Positions 35,379 through 44,020 are shown, numbered from the stretch's first letter. The stretch is 64,000 nt of DNA from Parafrankia discariae (GCF_000373365.1 NZ_KB891219.1:166123-230122); one strand, 5' to 3'. Made by a program: numbers and translations. The notes: generated from the letters alone by a model not told the origin.

Positions 35379-36209
35379 GTGGGTAGCCGCAGTTTCGAGA
35401 TGGACGTGGTCGACAAGGTCGCGTGGCTCGTCCTATCCAGGCCAGAAGAACTCAACACGCTTCAGTCTGATTTCTGGCAGGATCTTCCGCTGGCCGTGTC
35501 GAAAATCGACCAGGACGGAGGCGTTCGGGCGCTCGTAATATCGTCGACCGGTCGGCACTTCACCGCGGGCCTGGACCTGAATGTCTTCGGCGGCACCGAG
35601 CTTTTCCCGGACGGCGAGCCGGCCCGCGTCAACATGGCCCGCCGCTCGCTTGTTCTTCGCATGCAGGACGCTCTCACCGCGCTGGAACGGGCGCGCTTTC
35701 CCGTCCTCGCCGCCGTGCAGGGCGGTTGTGTCGGCGGCGGACTCGATCTCGTTACCGCATGCGATATGCGTTATGCCACGGTGGACGCGTTTTTTGTCGT
35801 CCAGGAGACAAAGATCGGAATCACTGCCGATCTCGGCACACTTCAACGGCTCCCCAAGATAATTCCGGAGGGAGTCGCGCGCGAGCTCGTCTACACCGGT
35901 CGCCGACTTCCCGCCGACCGTGCGCTCACCGTCGGCCTCGTGAACGAGGTCTATCCCGATCAGGAGGCGATGCTGCGCGGTGTGCGCGAGGTCGCGGAGG
36001 AAATCGCCGCCAACAGTCCGATGGCGGTCTGGGGGAGCAAGGAGATGCTGCTCTACTCCCGTGATCACTCTGTCTCCGACGCGCTGGCACACACGGCGAC
36101 CTGGCAGGCGGGGGCACTCCAGCCGGTGGACGTGACCGAATCGATTCAGGCCCGGATGGAGAAGCGCGTTCCAAGCTATCCGGATCTTCCGCCGACCTCG
36201 ACTGACTGA
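35379..36209 (+). CDS. Crotonase family protein resembling delta3,5-delta2,4-dienoyl-CoA isomerase
   Basis: The protein has 276 residues from GTG 35379, with GGGAG 7 bases upstream. The first oxyanion segment is RHFTAGLDLNVF and the second is GGCVGGGLDLVTACDMRY. The three acidic residues that define eukaryotic ECH1-type dienoyl-CoA isomerase appear in order: Asp in TVDAFF, Glu in VVQETKIG, and Asp in TADLGTLQRLPKII. The last string is nearly diagnostic for that subfamily. The reaction would be 3,5-dienoyl-CoA to 2,4-dienoyl-CoA in breakdown of unsaturated acyl chains. Third gene of a likely rightward operon with the F420 and DUF2889 genes. Confidence 0.9.
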   Translation: MGSRSFEMDVVDKVAWLVLSRPEELNTLQSDFWQDLPLAVSKIDQDGGVRALVISSTGRHFTAGLDLNVFGGTELFPDGEPARVNMARRSLVLRMQDALTALERARFPVLAAVQGGCVGGGLDLVTACDMRYATVDAFFVVQETKIGITADLGTLQRLPKIIPEGVARELVYTGRRLPADRALTVGLVNEVYPDQEAMLRGVREVAEEIAANSPMAVWGSKEMLLYSRDHSVSDALAHTATWQAGALQPVDVTESIQARMEKRVPSYPDLPPTSTD

Positions 36210-36263
36210 CTGACTGGCGCCGCCGCCCGGTATCCAGGCGTACTGCCGAAGTTCGCGGTGGAC

Positions 36264-36276
36264 CCCGGCTGCCGGG
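36264..36276. terminator. Small convergent hairpin
   Basis: CCCGG-CTG-CCGGG lies between the converging crotonase (+) and DUF427 (-) genes, the only stem in that 81-base gap. A short stem without T-run, so tentative. Confidence 0.3.
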
Positions 36277-36290
36277 AACGGCTCACCCGG

Positions 36291-37046
36291 TCAGCACTGT
36301 CCCCCGCTATCGCAGGTGGGTCCGTCCAGCCGCGGTTCGAGGTCCTCGAGGTCCTCGAGGACACGGGTCGGCGCGGGCAGGTCGTGCTCCACCGTCGCGC
36401 GGGACCCGTCAAAACTCAACAGGCCGGAGATCGGGACACTTTCGGGGAGGGGATCCTCGTAGGACCAGGCGATGTCCTCCACGACGACGTCCCCGACGAT
36501 CGCCGACCAGTAGGACGCGGCCCCCTTGTAGGGGCAGTAGGTCTTCGTCGCGCTCGGGTGGAGAAGCCCCATGTCGACCTGCTCGCGGCGAACGTAGAGC
36601 CGCGGCGCGAGCGCTGACTCGTACAGGGCGACGGTGTCCGAGGTGTCGACGAGCACCACGTCGCCGACCTCGACGCGCAGGTGCCGAGTCGAGCGGAGGC
36701 AGTCGATCCGATGGTAGGGATTGCGCGGATGGCCGAGCATCCGTTCTTCCTCCTCCCACCATTCGTCGACTGCCTCCCACGGGACCCGTAGGTGTCCCGC
36801 GACGGCGGGCTCTGGTTCGGACGCCACGGTCGCCTGGACGTCCTCGGCGGGGAACGCATAGGTCGGAGGTTGTCCCGGGGCGTGAACCAGCAGCACTCGC
36901 TCGCTGTCGACCACGGTCTGGCCGCCGGACCGGCCACGTACCCGACGTTGGAAAGGCTCAACGTAGCCGAGCGGTGTCGGGAGCGGGACGCTGAATCGGC
37001 CGGCCGGCCGCGCGGACAGGGGGCCTCGTCCTGTAGTGAGACTCAC
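36291..37046 (-). CDS. DUF427 domain-containing protein
   Basis: The protein has 251 residues from GTG 37046. The start overlaps the stop of the upstream gene by four bases (GTGA), so translation is coupled. The DUF427 signature (YESALAPRLYVRREQV, then HPSATKTYCPYKGAASYW, and VEDIAWSYEDPLPES) fills about 125-230; an N-terminal half (1-120) repeats a weaker version of the same fold. DUF427 is a small beta-tent domain often found beside acyl-CoA or nucleotide enzymes; its ligand is unknown. It is partnered with a DUF427-thioesterase fusion. Confidence 0.86.
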   Translation of the reverse strand: MSLTTGRGPLSARPAGRFSVPLPTPLGYVEPFQRRVRGRSGGQTVVDSERVLLVHAPGQPPTYAFPAEDVQATVASEPEPAVAGHLRVPWEAVDEWWEEEERMLGHPRNPYHRIDCLRSTRHLRVEVGDVVLVDTSDTVALYESALAPRLYVRREQVDMGLLHPSATKTYCPYKGAASYWSAIVGDVVVEDIAWSYEDPLPESVPISGLLSFDGSRATVEHDLPAPTRVLEDLEDLEPRLDGPTCDSGGQC

Positions 37047-38428
37047 AGCGCGGTCCTGCCGTCGACCGCGCGCCCGTCATTCCGGAAGCCACGCAACATG
37101 GCATCGACCGTGAACGACGAGATCAGGGTATCGGCCTCGTCGTAGACCCGGCATTCGGAATGGGTCATCCCATCGCCGGCGAAGGTCGACAGATGGTGGT
37201 AGCGCATCCAGTGGTCGGCCCGGACCTCGGAGTGGAAGGAGATGGCAATCGCGTTGATCCCCATCGAAAGGGTGCGATGGGCCTGGTTCTGGCCGACCCC
37301 CTCGTGCGGGCGCAGGGCGGCGGCGATGGAGATGTGCCCGGTGAACTGGGCAAGTAGCCCGGCCTGTAGGTACGGATCGTCCGGCACCGCGCGAAACCGA
37401 ACCCACGTGTCGATGACCGGAGGCCCCACTGGCGCGGCCGAGTCGTCGGTGTACGCCGCGTCGACCATGCGGATATCGCGCCCCGTCACCGACATGTCGT
37501 AGGGTTCGCTGTCGTATGGCCCTGCGCACGGCGGCGGGTCCGCGGCGTGGCGGACGACGTCCGGTGCGGTGACGTCGAGCAGCAGAGTGCCGCTGGCACG
37601 CCGCTTTCCGCGCTGGGAGACATGCACTGCCAGTGTCGTGAAGCTCCGACCGGAACTGAGTTCGTCCACCTCGAACTCGAGTGGTTCGCGAGCGTCGGCC
37701 GCCCGGTAGAACACCATGTGCGCCGAGACGACCCGCCGCCCGGGCGCGTGGCGACCGCCGGCCACCACGGCCTGCCCGAGCATCTGACTGCCCTCGACCA
37801 CGGGTCGCCGGGGATCCGCGAGGGCCACGCTGACGTATCTGCGGTCGCCGGCCTGGCGGACATTCATGATGTCGATGAGATCGGTGGCGTCGCCCCAGGT
37901 GGGGAAGCGCTTGATCGTGCTGTCGCGGGGCTGCTCGCCGGGGACCTCGTCGACGATCTCCACCCTGACCCGGTCGTGGTCGAAGGCGGCGAGGTCGGTC
38001 AGCCACTCCAGACCGGAGGTCGGCTGGGTGAAGACCCACAGCGCGTCTCGGCCGTCGACCGTCGTGGTGCTGGCGGGGTCGTGCCAGTCGACGGAGCCGG
38101 TGTCGATCTTCCCCTCAAGGGACCACAGGCGCGCGGTGCCCTTCACCGGGCACGACACCGTGCGGCCTTCGTCTCCGAAGGAGTCGAACCGGATATCGGA
38201 GCGTGGGAAGTAAAGAACTGGGACCTGCCCCGGCTCCTGCACCCGGACGGCGGCTGTCGACTCCGCCACCAGGGTGCCGCCCCACCACGCTCGGGCCTGG
38301 TAGAGGCATGGCTGCCGAGTTAAGGCCGGATCGCTTGCCGACGTCGCGTCGGCCGTTACAGGCTGCACGTCACAGGAAGCTAACACCGTGCCCCGGGTCG
38401 GGACGAGGAATGCGGAGCCGGGAGGCAT
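37043..38428 (-). CDS. DUF427-TesB fusion: acyl-CoA thioesterase with N-terminal DUF427
   Basis: The protein has 461 residues. Residues about 38-130 form a DUF427-like domain (YQARAWWGGTLVAES, VLYFPRSDIRFDSF, VSCPVKGTARLWSLE). Residues about 170-460 form a TesB-type double hot-dog acyl-CoA thioesterase: FPTWGDATDLIDIMNVR, QMLGQAVVAGGRHAPGRRVVSAHMVFYR, and in the second half LAQFTGHISIAAALRPHEG then AISFHSEVRADHW. TesB enzymes hydrolyse medium to long acyl-CoA. Start: ATG 38428 with AGTAGGG nearby; a GTG 60 bases in is an alternative. The fusion with DUF427 and the overlap with a second DUF427 gene suggest a common complex. Confidence 0.85.
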   Translation of the reverse strand: MPPGSAFLVPTRGTVLASCDVQPVTADATSASDPALTRQPCLYQARAWWGGTLVAESTAAVRVQEPGQVPVLYFPRSDIRFDSFGDEGRTVSCPVKGTARLWSLEGKIDTGSVDWHDPASTTTVDGRDALWVFTQPTSGLEWLTDLAAFDHDRVRVEIVDEVPGEQPRDSTIKRFPTWGDATDLIDIMNVRQAGDRRYVSVALADPRRPVVEGSQMLGQAVVAGGRHAPGRRVVSAHMVFYRAADAREPLEFEVDELSSGRSFTTLAVHVSQRGKRRASGTLLLDVTAPDVVRHAADPPPCAGPYDSEPYDMSVTGRDIRMVDAAYTDDSAAPVGPPVIDTWVRFRAVPDDPYLQAGLLAQFTGHISIAAALRPHEGVGQNQAHRTLSMGINAIAISFHSEVRADHWMRYHHLSTFAGDGMTHSECRVYDEADTLISSFTVDAMLRGFRNDGRAVDGRTAL

Positions 38429-38461
38429 CCGGCCCTACTGTCCTGAGTCGTCGCCGTCCGC

Positions 38462-39358
38462 TCAGGGGGTGCCCGCCCTCGAGGAGAGGCGGGTCAGCCA
38501 GTCGAGGACAAGCGAGTTGAACACCTCGGGGTGCTTCTGGTGCAACCAGTGCCCACCCGGCAGCACATGAACCTCGTCGGACGGGCCCGTGGCCAGTCCG
38601 CGTTCCCACTCGGCCTGGTCGGCACGCCGTTCCGCGTACACGGACAGCACGGGGCAGGTGCGTTTGGCCAGGTAGTCGTTGCTCTGCTCTCGGCGGCCGA
38701 ACTGGTCGACGTCCAGCCACATGCCGGCGAAGGCCGCCTGGGCCACGTCGACGGGTACACCCAGCGCGCGTCGACGGTGCCAGGTCGTCAGGCTCTCGGG
38801 GGCGTCGGGGCCCGCCAGCGCCGCGAGATACCTCAGCAGACGGTCCATCCCGCCGGGCTCGCCAAGGTTCGCCAGCGACCGCGCGGATCTCTCGACGTCG
38901 GCCTCGGGTAGACCGTAGGCGGGCTCCACCGCGACGACGGCGCGGACGAGATCGGGATGTTCCACGGCCAGCGCACTGGCCACCATCGCTCCCAGCGAGT
39001 GTCCGATGGCGATCACCCCGCCGCTGTCCGCGGTCACCCCCCGCTCGCGGAGCAGAGCCGCGACGTCGGTCGCGAGGATCCGCGGTCGTAGCCCCTTCGA
39101 ACCGGTGGATCGACCGTGGCCGCGTAGATCGACGGCGATCACCCGGTGGCGTCGGAGGAAAGCCGGGATCTGGAAGTTCCAGTCGTGCGAGTCGCAACAC
39201 CAGCCGTGGATGAGCACCAGCGGTGGGGGTGCGCTGGGTGCTTTCGTTCCGTTCAGGCTCAGTGGGCCTGGGTTCTCGCCGAGGAGCGCGCTTCCGTCCT
39301 GGGCGGGATCGTCGGTGAAGAACAGCTTGGTCTCGACCCCGAGGTCGAAGTGCGGCAT
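38462..39358 (-). CDS. Alpha/beta hydrolase
   Basis: The protein has 298 residues. Oxyanion strand LVLIHGWCCDSHDWNFQ, LRGHGRST, nucleophile elbow GHSLGA (Ser), and the catalytic His in LPGGHWLHQKHPEV are all present; an acidic residue follows VLSVYAE. The general fold fits esterases and C-C hydrolases of the MhpC/haloperoxidase type. It lies 33 bases upstream of the DUF427-TesB gene on the same strand and is likely the first gene of that three-gene operon, which would point to acyl or ester turnover. Confidence 0.9.
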   Translation of the reverse strand: MPHFDLGVETKLFFTDDPAQDGSALLGENPGPLSLNGTKAPSAPPPLVLIHGWCCDSHDWNFQIPAFLRRHRVIAVDLRGHGRSTGSKGLRPRILATDVAALLRERGVTADSGGVIAIGHSLGAMVASALAVEHPDLVRAVVAVEPAYGLPEADVERSARSLANLGEPGGMDRLLRYLAALAGPDAPESLTTWHRRRALGVPVDVAQAAFAGMWLDVDQFGRREQSNDYLAKRTCPVLSVYAERRADQAEWERGLATGPSDEVHVLPGGHWLHQKHPEVFNSLVLDWLTRLSSRAGTP

Positions 39359-39536
39359 CGGCAGCCCCCGTTCGCTAGACGACGTTCGTTGGCAGTGGAC
39401 CGGGGAGGATGCCGGGTCCGACCCGGGAGGGTATACGCATGATGCGGACGAAGCCCTGCCAGATCGACGATCCGTGCCCGTCCGACGTTCCCGCTATTCC
39501 GTGAGTCCGTGGCCGAGGGCTGGCATCCTGTTGGAC

Positions 39537-40376
39537 GTGGACGCTGCCCCGGGCGATTCGACTGTCTCGCGTCGAGCCTCCGCCCGCACGTACCTTATGT
39601 GCCCACCGGAGTACTTCGACGTCACCTATGCCATCAACCCGTGGATGCGGCCGGAGGTGCCGACGGACCTCGCTCGGGTGAAGGCCCAGTGGGAGGCACT
39701 ACGGACCGTGTACCTGGAGCTGGGCCACCAGGTCGAGCTGGTCGAGCCGGTACCCGGGCTGCCGGACATGGTCTACGCGGCCAACGGCGGCCTGGTCGTC
39801 GACGGTGTCGCGGTCGGGGCGCGTTTCCGGTACCCGCAGCGGCGGGCCGAGGCGGACCACTATCTCGACTGGTTCCGCGGCGCTGGAATGCGGGCGCACG
39901 CTCCGTCTTACGTCAACGAGGGGGAGGGGGACTTCCTGGCGGTCGGTGGCGTCGTCCTGGCCGGGACGGGTTTCCGTACCGAGAAACGCGCGCATGCCGA
40001 GGTGGCGGGCATCCTTGGCCGCAGGGTCCTGACCCTGGAACTGGTCGACCCTCGCTTCTATCATCTCGACACCGCGCTCTGCGTCCTCACCGAGGATCTT
40101 ATCGCGTATTATCCGGCTGCATTCAGCGCGTGCAGCAACGCGGTCCTTCGGGAGGTGTTTCCGGGAGCACTCACGGTTACCGAGCGAGAGGCGGTCGCGT
40201 TCGCGCTGAATGCGGTCAGTGACGGGCTGCATGTGGTGATCTCGGCCGACGCCACCGGGTTCGCGAGCATGCTGCGTGACCATGGATTCATCCCGATCGG
40301 CGTGGCCACGGATGAGATCCGGCGGGGTGGCGGCGGCGCGAAATGCTGCACGCTGGAACTGCGTCCGGCCAGCTGA
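39537..40376 (+). CDS. Dimethylargininase-like guanidino-modifying enzyme (DDAH family)
   Basis: The protein has 279 residues from GTG 39537; GTG 39501 is also possible and neither has a clear ribosome site. It has the penteins' landmarks: YLMCPPEYFDVTYAINPWM, ANGGLV (82-87), EGEGDF (128-133), catalytic His176 in RFYHLDTALCVL, and the nucleophilic Cys270 in GGGGAKCCTLEL. The family hydrolyses methylated arginine or arginine-like substrates through a covalent thiouronium intermediate. CC at 270-271 leaves the exact nucleophile slightly ambiguous, though alignment favours the first. In actinomycetes such genes often pair with an ornithine aminotransferase gene; none is present here. Confidence 0.88.
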   Translation: MDAAPGDSTVSRRASARTYLMCPPEYFDVTYAINPWMRPEVPTDLARVKAQWEALRTVYLELGHQVELVEPVPGLPDMVYAANGGLVVDGVAVGARFRYPQRRAEADHYLDWFRGAGMRAHAPSYVNEGEGDFLAVGGVVLAGTGFRTEKRAHAEVAGILGRRVLTLELVDPRFYHLDTALCVLTEDLIAYYPAAFSACSNAVLREVFPGALTVTEREAVAFALNAVSDGLHVVISADATGFASMLRDHGFIPIGVATDEIRRGGGGAKCCTLELRPAS

Positions 40377-40568
40377 GTCCGGCTGGCTGGGCCCGGAGGC
40401 GCTCACCGAGCGGAACCGTTGCGTCTTTCTGTCGAAGATCGTGCACGTTACGTGGGTGCGTGGGGCCTGCCAATCGTGGCAAGTTTCGCCTGATGCGTGG
40501 CGGAGGTATTTTCTATAGCGCCCTGTACCACTCTGGAACGAACTCATCGGGACGACGTTGGACAATAT

Positions 40569-40733
40569 ATGACTAAAATTGTCACGATGGTCGCGGCCGT
40601 GGATGGCCTGCCGACCATAGAAGAAACAGATGCGATGCTGGTCGAACTGAATCGGCTTCCGCGGGATCCGGTGGTGACCGATCTGATCGACGAGCTGCTG
40701 GATTTCCGGTCGCTCCTCGCCGCCGCCGTCTGA
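40569..40733 (+). CDS. Small acidic protein, unrecognised
   Basis: A 54-residue frame starts at ATG 40569. It contains MVAAVDGLPTIEETDAMLVE and ends DLIDELLDFRSLLAAAV; it is acidic and predicted helical. The upstream 70 bases are AT-richer (ACAATATATGACTAAAATTG), as expected at a real start, but no strong ribosome site is present. The composition changes to ordinary coding GC by codon 30. I recognise no family. Confidence 0.45.
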   Translation: MTKIVTMVAAVDGLPTIEETDAMLVELNRLPRDPVVTDLIDELLDFRSLLAAAV

Positions 40734-40751
40734 GCGACTGCTCCAGAGCGA

Positions 40752-40784
40752 CCGGAACCCGGCTGCGCCGGACGGCGTTTCCGG
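40752..40784. terminator. Nested convergent hairpin
   Basis: Outer arms CCGGAA (40752-40757) and TTCCGG (40779-40784) enclose an inner perfect stem CCGGC-TGC-GCCGG (40759-40771). It stands between the rightward small gene (ends 40733) and the leftward CsbD-like gene (ends 40827), a natural place for a bidirectional terminator. Confidence 0.5.
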
Positions 40785-40826
40785 CCCTACCGGGCAGGCG
40801 ACGTCGTCCGGTGAGGCCTCATCGGG

Positions 40827-41153
40827 TCACTGCTGCGCCCCGAACGGCTGGCCCTGCTGCTGGCCGCCCTGGTTGAACTGGCTGTACTGGCTGTACTGGT
40901 TGGAGCCGAGTCGGTCGCGCGAGGCGCCGCTCAGGGCCGAACCGGCGCCGACGAGCTCCTGGATACGGTTCTCGACGTACCGCTCGCTGTGGTTCGTCTT
41001 GTCCGCGATCCGCGCAACGAGGTCGTTGACGCTGGTCGAGGCGTCCAGGTCGGCGGTGCTCACCTGACCGAACTGGTCCAGGATGCGGTAGCGGATCTGG
41101 CGCCAGTTCTGCCGAAGCTGCTGCTCCACCTGCTGTGCCTGCTGCTGCTCCAT
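40827..41153 (-). CDS. CsbD-like stress protein with Q/N-rich tail
   Basis: The protein has 108 residues from ATG 41153, with AAAGGAG 10-11 bases before it. Residues 8-68 follow the CsbD/YjbJ pattern of paired helices: QLRQNWRQIRYRILDQFG, STADLDASTSVNDLVARIAD and SERYVENRIQELVG. CsbD proteins are small and strongly induced by general stress; their molecular role is unknown. The N-terminus is Gln-rich and the last 27 residues (QYSQYSQFNQGGQQQ and onward) are almost entirely Q, N, S, G, Y and F, a prion-like composition that is striking in a GC-rich genome. Confidence 0.7.
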   Translation of the reverse strand: MEQQQAQQVEQQLRQNWRQIRYRILDQFGQVSTADLDASTSVNDLVARIADKTNHSERYVENRIQELVGAGSALSGASRDRLGSNQYSQYSQFNQGGQQQGQPFGAQQ

Positions 41154-41533
41154 GGTTCGGAAGACTCCTTTCGGTCGGGATTTTTATTTCCCGCTAGGCG
41201 GCGCCCGTGACGCTACCGCAGGAACGTCTCCCGGCAAAGCCGAGGACTAATTATGTGGGCTGGTATCAAGGTGCGTGTGGCGTCCATATCCGCCGGTTGA
41301 ATCCAGAATTTCGAGCTGTTCGGAATAGTGGAATTTGCGGTCTGGTCGGCGGGCCATGGGACGTTCGATGGCTTTGTTCGGGCGCAGGCTGGCGCTGGCG
41401 TCGGCGTCGGCGCATCGGTCGTGGGAGCGCTGGCCACGGTGCCGCCCGAGGGGCACTGCCCGAGCGGCCTGCTCAGGTGGGGCGTCGCCGACCGGGCGGT
41501 CCGAGGACTGGACAGCGTGCGACCACGGTCATA

Positions 41534-41554
41534 TGTTCACTAATTGACTGAACA
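41534..41554. promoter_or_regulatory. 21-bp dyad upstream of the monooxygenase operon
   Basis: TGTTCA (41534-41539) and TGAACA (41549-41554) flank a 9-base AT-rich spacer that overlaps a TTGACT -35-like box. It lies 74 bases upstream of the first monooxygenase start. The form (6-9-6) suits a LysR-, TetR- or GntR-type dimer. Confidence 0.45.
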
Positions 41555-41573
41555 AAGTGGGGTTACTGACGGC

Positions 41574-41606
41574 GATCGAATGGTGATCGAATGGTGATCG
41601 AAGGGC
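41574..41606. repeat. Three tandem 11-bp repeats at the operon leader
   Basis: GATCGAATGGT occurs at 41574-41584 and 41585-41595, followed by GATCGAAGGGC at 41596-41606. The third copy has been changed towards a ribosome-site-like AAGGGC. The array ends 21 bases before the start codon, so repeat number would alter the leader length. Confidence 0.65.
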
Positions 41607-41627
41607 GACGGAAGGGCGGTGGCTCTC

Positions 41628-42794
41628 ATGCCTCCAGCAGGCTCGATCCCGCTGTCAGTGCTCGACCTGACACCCCTCACCTCGGGATCCTCGGCGGCCG
41701 ACGCGCTGCGCAACACGCTCGATCTGGCCCGGCAGGCCGAACGGTTCGGCTACGCCCGCTACTGGCTCGCCGAGCATCACCTGACCCCGGGGGTCGTCTC
41801 CGCCGCGCCCGCTGTCCTGATCGCCCTGGTGGCGGCGGCGACGGAGCGGATCAGGGTCGGCTCCGGGGCGGTCCAGACGGGGCATGACACGGCGGTGGTC
41901 GTCGCCGAACAGTTCGGCACGATCGCCCATCTTCATCCTGGGCGGGTCGACCTGGGCCTTGGCCGCTCCAGCGTGGGCCGCCTGGTCGACCGGGCCGCGA
42001 AGCCCACGCCGAACGGCGCGGCACCACCGCCGAACGGCGCCGAGCGGCAGCCGTCTCGGCCAGCGGCGCGGGTGGTCGACGGCCTGCTTCTGCCCGAGCC
42101 GCCGGCGCTCGCCTTCGACGTGGAGCGCCTCAGTCGGCAGCTGCGGCTGGTCGGTTTCCGGAACGGCCCGGAGGAGGACTACACCGCGCTGGTCCGGGAC
42201 ATCCAGGCGTTCGTCGGTGGTACCTACCGGGCACCTGACGGCACACCGCTCTCGGCGCCGGCCGCGGAGGGCGCCGATCTGGAGATCTGGGTCCTGGCGG
42301 CGACCGCGGGCGGGAGCGCGCTCACGGCCGCGGAGCTCGGCCTGCCGCTCGGGGCGAACTACCACATCGTCCCCTCCACGGTGCTCGACACGATCGCGGC
42401 GTACCGGGCGGCGTTCCGGCCCGGGGTGCTGAGTGAGCCGCGGGTGATGGTCTCCGCCGACGTGGTCGTCGGGCCGGACGACGAGACCGCCCGCCGGCTC
42501 GCCAGCGGCTACGGTCCGTGGGTGGCCAGCATTCGGGCGGGCGGCGGCGCCATCCCGTATCCGAGCCCGGCGGAGGTGGCGGAGCGCGGGCTGAGCGACG
42601 CCGAGCGGGTGCTGGTCGCCGACCGGGTCGACACCCAGTTCGTCGGTTCGCCCGAGACGGTCGTGCGGGGGCTGCGGGTCCTGCGGGATGTCACCGGCGC
42701 CGACGAGTTGCTGATCACCACGATCACCCACGATCATGCCGACCGCGTGCGCTCCTACGAGCTGCTCGCCGAGGCCTGGTCCCGGTCGAGCTGA
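41628..42794 (+). CDS. LLM class flavin-dependent monooxygenase (luciferase-like)
   Basis: The protein has 388 residues from ATG 41628; GAAGGG lies 11 bases upstream, and GTG 41619 is too close. Luciferase-like TIM barrel: [18 protein letters not shown] (His pair), [29 protein letters not shown], and at the end [15 protein letters not shown] and [16 protein letters not shown]. The AEHH motif places it in the FMN/FMNH2-using group with MsnO8/YhbW-type proteins. A Pro/Asn-rich insertion near 125-145 is unusual. First of three consecutive flavin monooxygenase genes (gaps 14 and 44 bases), which share one likely promoter. Confidence 0.9.
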   Translation: MPPAGSIPLSVLDLTPLTSGSSAADALRNTLDLARQAERFGYARYWLAEHHLTPGVVSAAPAVLIALVAAATERIRVGSGAVQTGHDTAVVVAEQFGTIAHLHPGRVDLGLGRSSVGRLVDRAAKPTPNGAAPPPNGAERQPSRPAARVVDGLLLPEPPALAFDVERLSRQLRLVGFRNGPEEDYTALVRDIQAFVGGTYRAPDGTPLSAPAAEGADLEIWVLAATAGGSALTAAELGLPLGANYHIVPSTVLDTIAAYRAAFRPGVLSEPRVMVSADVVVGPDDETARRLASGYGPWVASIRAGGGAIPYPSPAEVAERGLSDAERVLVADRVDTQFVGSPETVVRGLRVLRDVTGADELLITTITHDHADRVRSYELLAEAWSRSS

Positions 42795-42808
42795 GCGGGC
42801 TGACGACG

Positions 42809-44020
42809 ATGACCGGTCCAACCGCCCCTGGCGAGCTGCGGCTCGCCGTCGCGCTCGACGGCTGCGGCTGGCATCCCGCCGCGTGGCGGGAGCCGGATGC
42901 CCGGCCCCGCGAGCTGTTCTCCGGCCGGTACTGGACGGAGCTCGTCCAGGAGGCCGAGCGCGGCCGGCTCGACTTCGTGACGATCGAGGACACGCTGGCG
43001 CTGCAGTCGTCCCGGTACGACGGCCCGGACGGCCGGGTCGACGAGGTCCGCGGCCGGCTCGACGCGGTCCTGGTGGCGGCCCGCGCCGCGCCGCGCACGC
43101 GGGGCATCGGCGTCGTCCCGACGGTGGTCGTGACGCACACCGAGCCGTTCCACGTGGCGAAGGCCGTCGCGACTCTCGACCATGTCAGTTCCGGGCGGGC
43201 CGGGGTGCGGGTGCGCGTCCGCGCGGGGCGGGACGAGGCCGCCCACTTCGGCCGCCGCGACCTGGCATCGGCGCGGCCCGCGGACCTGTTCGACGAGGCC
43301 GCGGACTACGTCGAGGTCATGCGCCGGCTGTGGGACAGCTGGGAGGACGACGCCGAGATCCGCGACGTGGCCACGGGCCGGTTCATCGACCGGGACAAGC
43401 TGCACCACATCGACTTCGCGGGCCGGTGGTTCAGCGTGCGGGGGCCGTCGATCGTGCCGCGTCCACCACAGGGGCAGCCGCTGGTCACCGCGCTCGCGCA
43501 CGCGGCCGGTCCGTACCGTTTCGCCGCGGGCTCGGTGGACCTCGTCCATGTGACACCGCGCGACGCCGCCGACGCCGCGCGGATCCTGCGCGATCTGCGG
43601 GCCGAGCTGGCGGCGGCCGGGCGGCCCGCGGAGTCGCTGCGGGTGTTCGCCGACCTGGTGGTGTTCCTCGACGACGCCGAGGGACCGGTCGCCGAGGGCC
43701 GGGCCGCCGCGCGCAAGGGCCGCCTGGACGAGCTCGCCGGCCGTGAGTTCCGCTCGGACGCGGCCGTCTTCACCGGCACACCGGCCGGCCTCGCCGACGT
43801 CCTGCAGGAGTGGGCCGGGGTGGGCATCGACGGCTTCCAGCTGCGCCCGGCGGGGATTCCCACCGATCTGACCGCGATCACCCGCGGGCTGGTGCCGGAG
43901 CTGCGCCGCCGTGGCCTCGTGCCGCCCGGGTACGACGCGGGCACGCTGCGCGGGCTGCTCGGGTTCCCCCGGCCGGCCAACCGCTACGCCGCCGCACGGC
44001 CCGAGCCCGCCGCCACCTGA
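42809..44020 (+). CDS. NtaA/SnaA/DszA-type FMN-dependent monooxygenase
   Basis: The protein has 403 residues from ATG 42809, 14 bases after the first monooxygenase. It has the NtaA/SnaA/DszA-family order: GRYWTELVQEAERGRLDFVTIED, THTEPFHVAKAVATLDHVSSGRAG, then RRLWDSWEDDAEIRDVATGR, IDFAGRWFSVRGPSIVPRPPQG and the late GTPAGLADVLQEW. Relatives need FMNH2 from a separate reductase and act on nitrilotriacetate, EDTA, dibenzothiophene sulfone or dimethyl sulfide. The usual NVVTS-type string is altered here to GVRVRVRAG. No flavin reductase gene is visible in the cluster. The end is Ala/Pro-rich. Confidence 0.9.
   Translation: MTGPTAPGELRLAVALDGCGWHPAAWREPDARPRELFSGRYWTELVQEAERGRLDFVTIEDTLALQSSRYDGPDGRVDEVRGRLDAVLVAARAAPRTRGIGVVPTVVVTHTEPFHVAKAVATLDHVSSGRAGVRVRVRAGRDEAAHFGRRDLASARPADLFDEAADYVEVMRRLWDSWEDDAEIRDVATGRFIDRDKLHHIDFAGRWFSVRGPSIVPRPPQGQPLVTALAHAAGPYRFAAGSVDLVHVTPRDAADAARILRDLRAELAAAGRPAESLRVFADLVVFLDDAEGPVAEGRAAARKGRLDELAGREFRSDAAVFTGTPAGLADVLQEWAGVGIDGFQLRPAGIPTDLTAITRGLVPELRRRGLVPPGYDAGTLRGLLGFPRPANRYAAARPEPAAT

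Larger units (their letters stand above)
41154..41627. other. Regulatory gap before the three-monooxygenase operon
   Basis: About 470 bases between divergent genes with no supported frame. It is AT-richer around 41240-41340 and 41520-41560. It contains a 21-bp dyad (41534-41554), three 11-bp tandem repeats (41574-41606) and TTGACT at 41544-41549, which could be a -35 box. No matching -10 box is clear. Confidence 0.5.

Noticed and set aside
40497-40568. A longer start for the small acidic protein
   Set aside because: The extra 24 residues have a different, Cys/Thr/His-containing composition and the natural AT-rich leader would then be coding.
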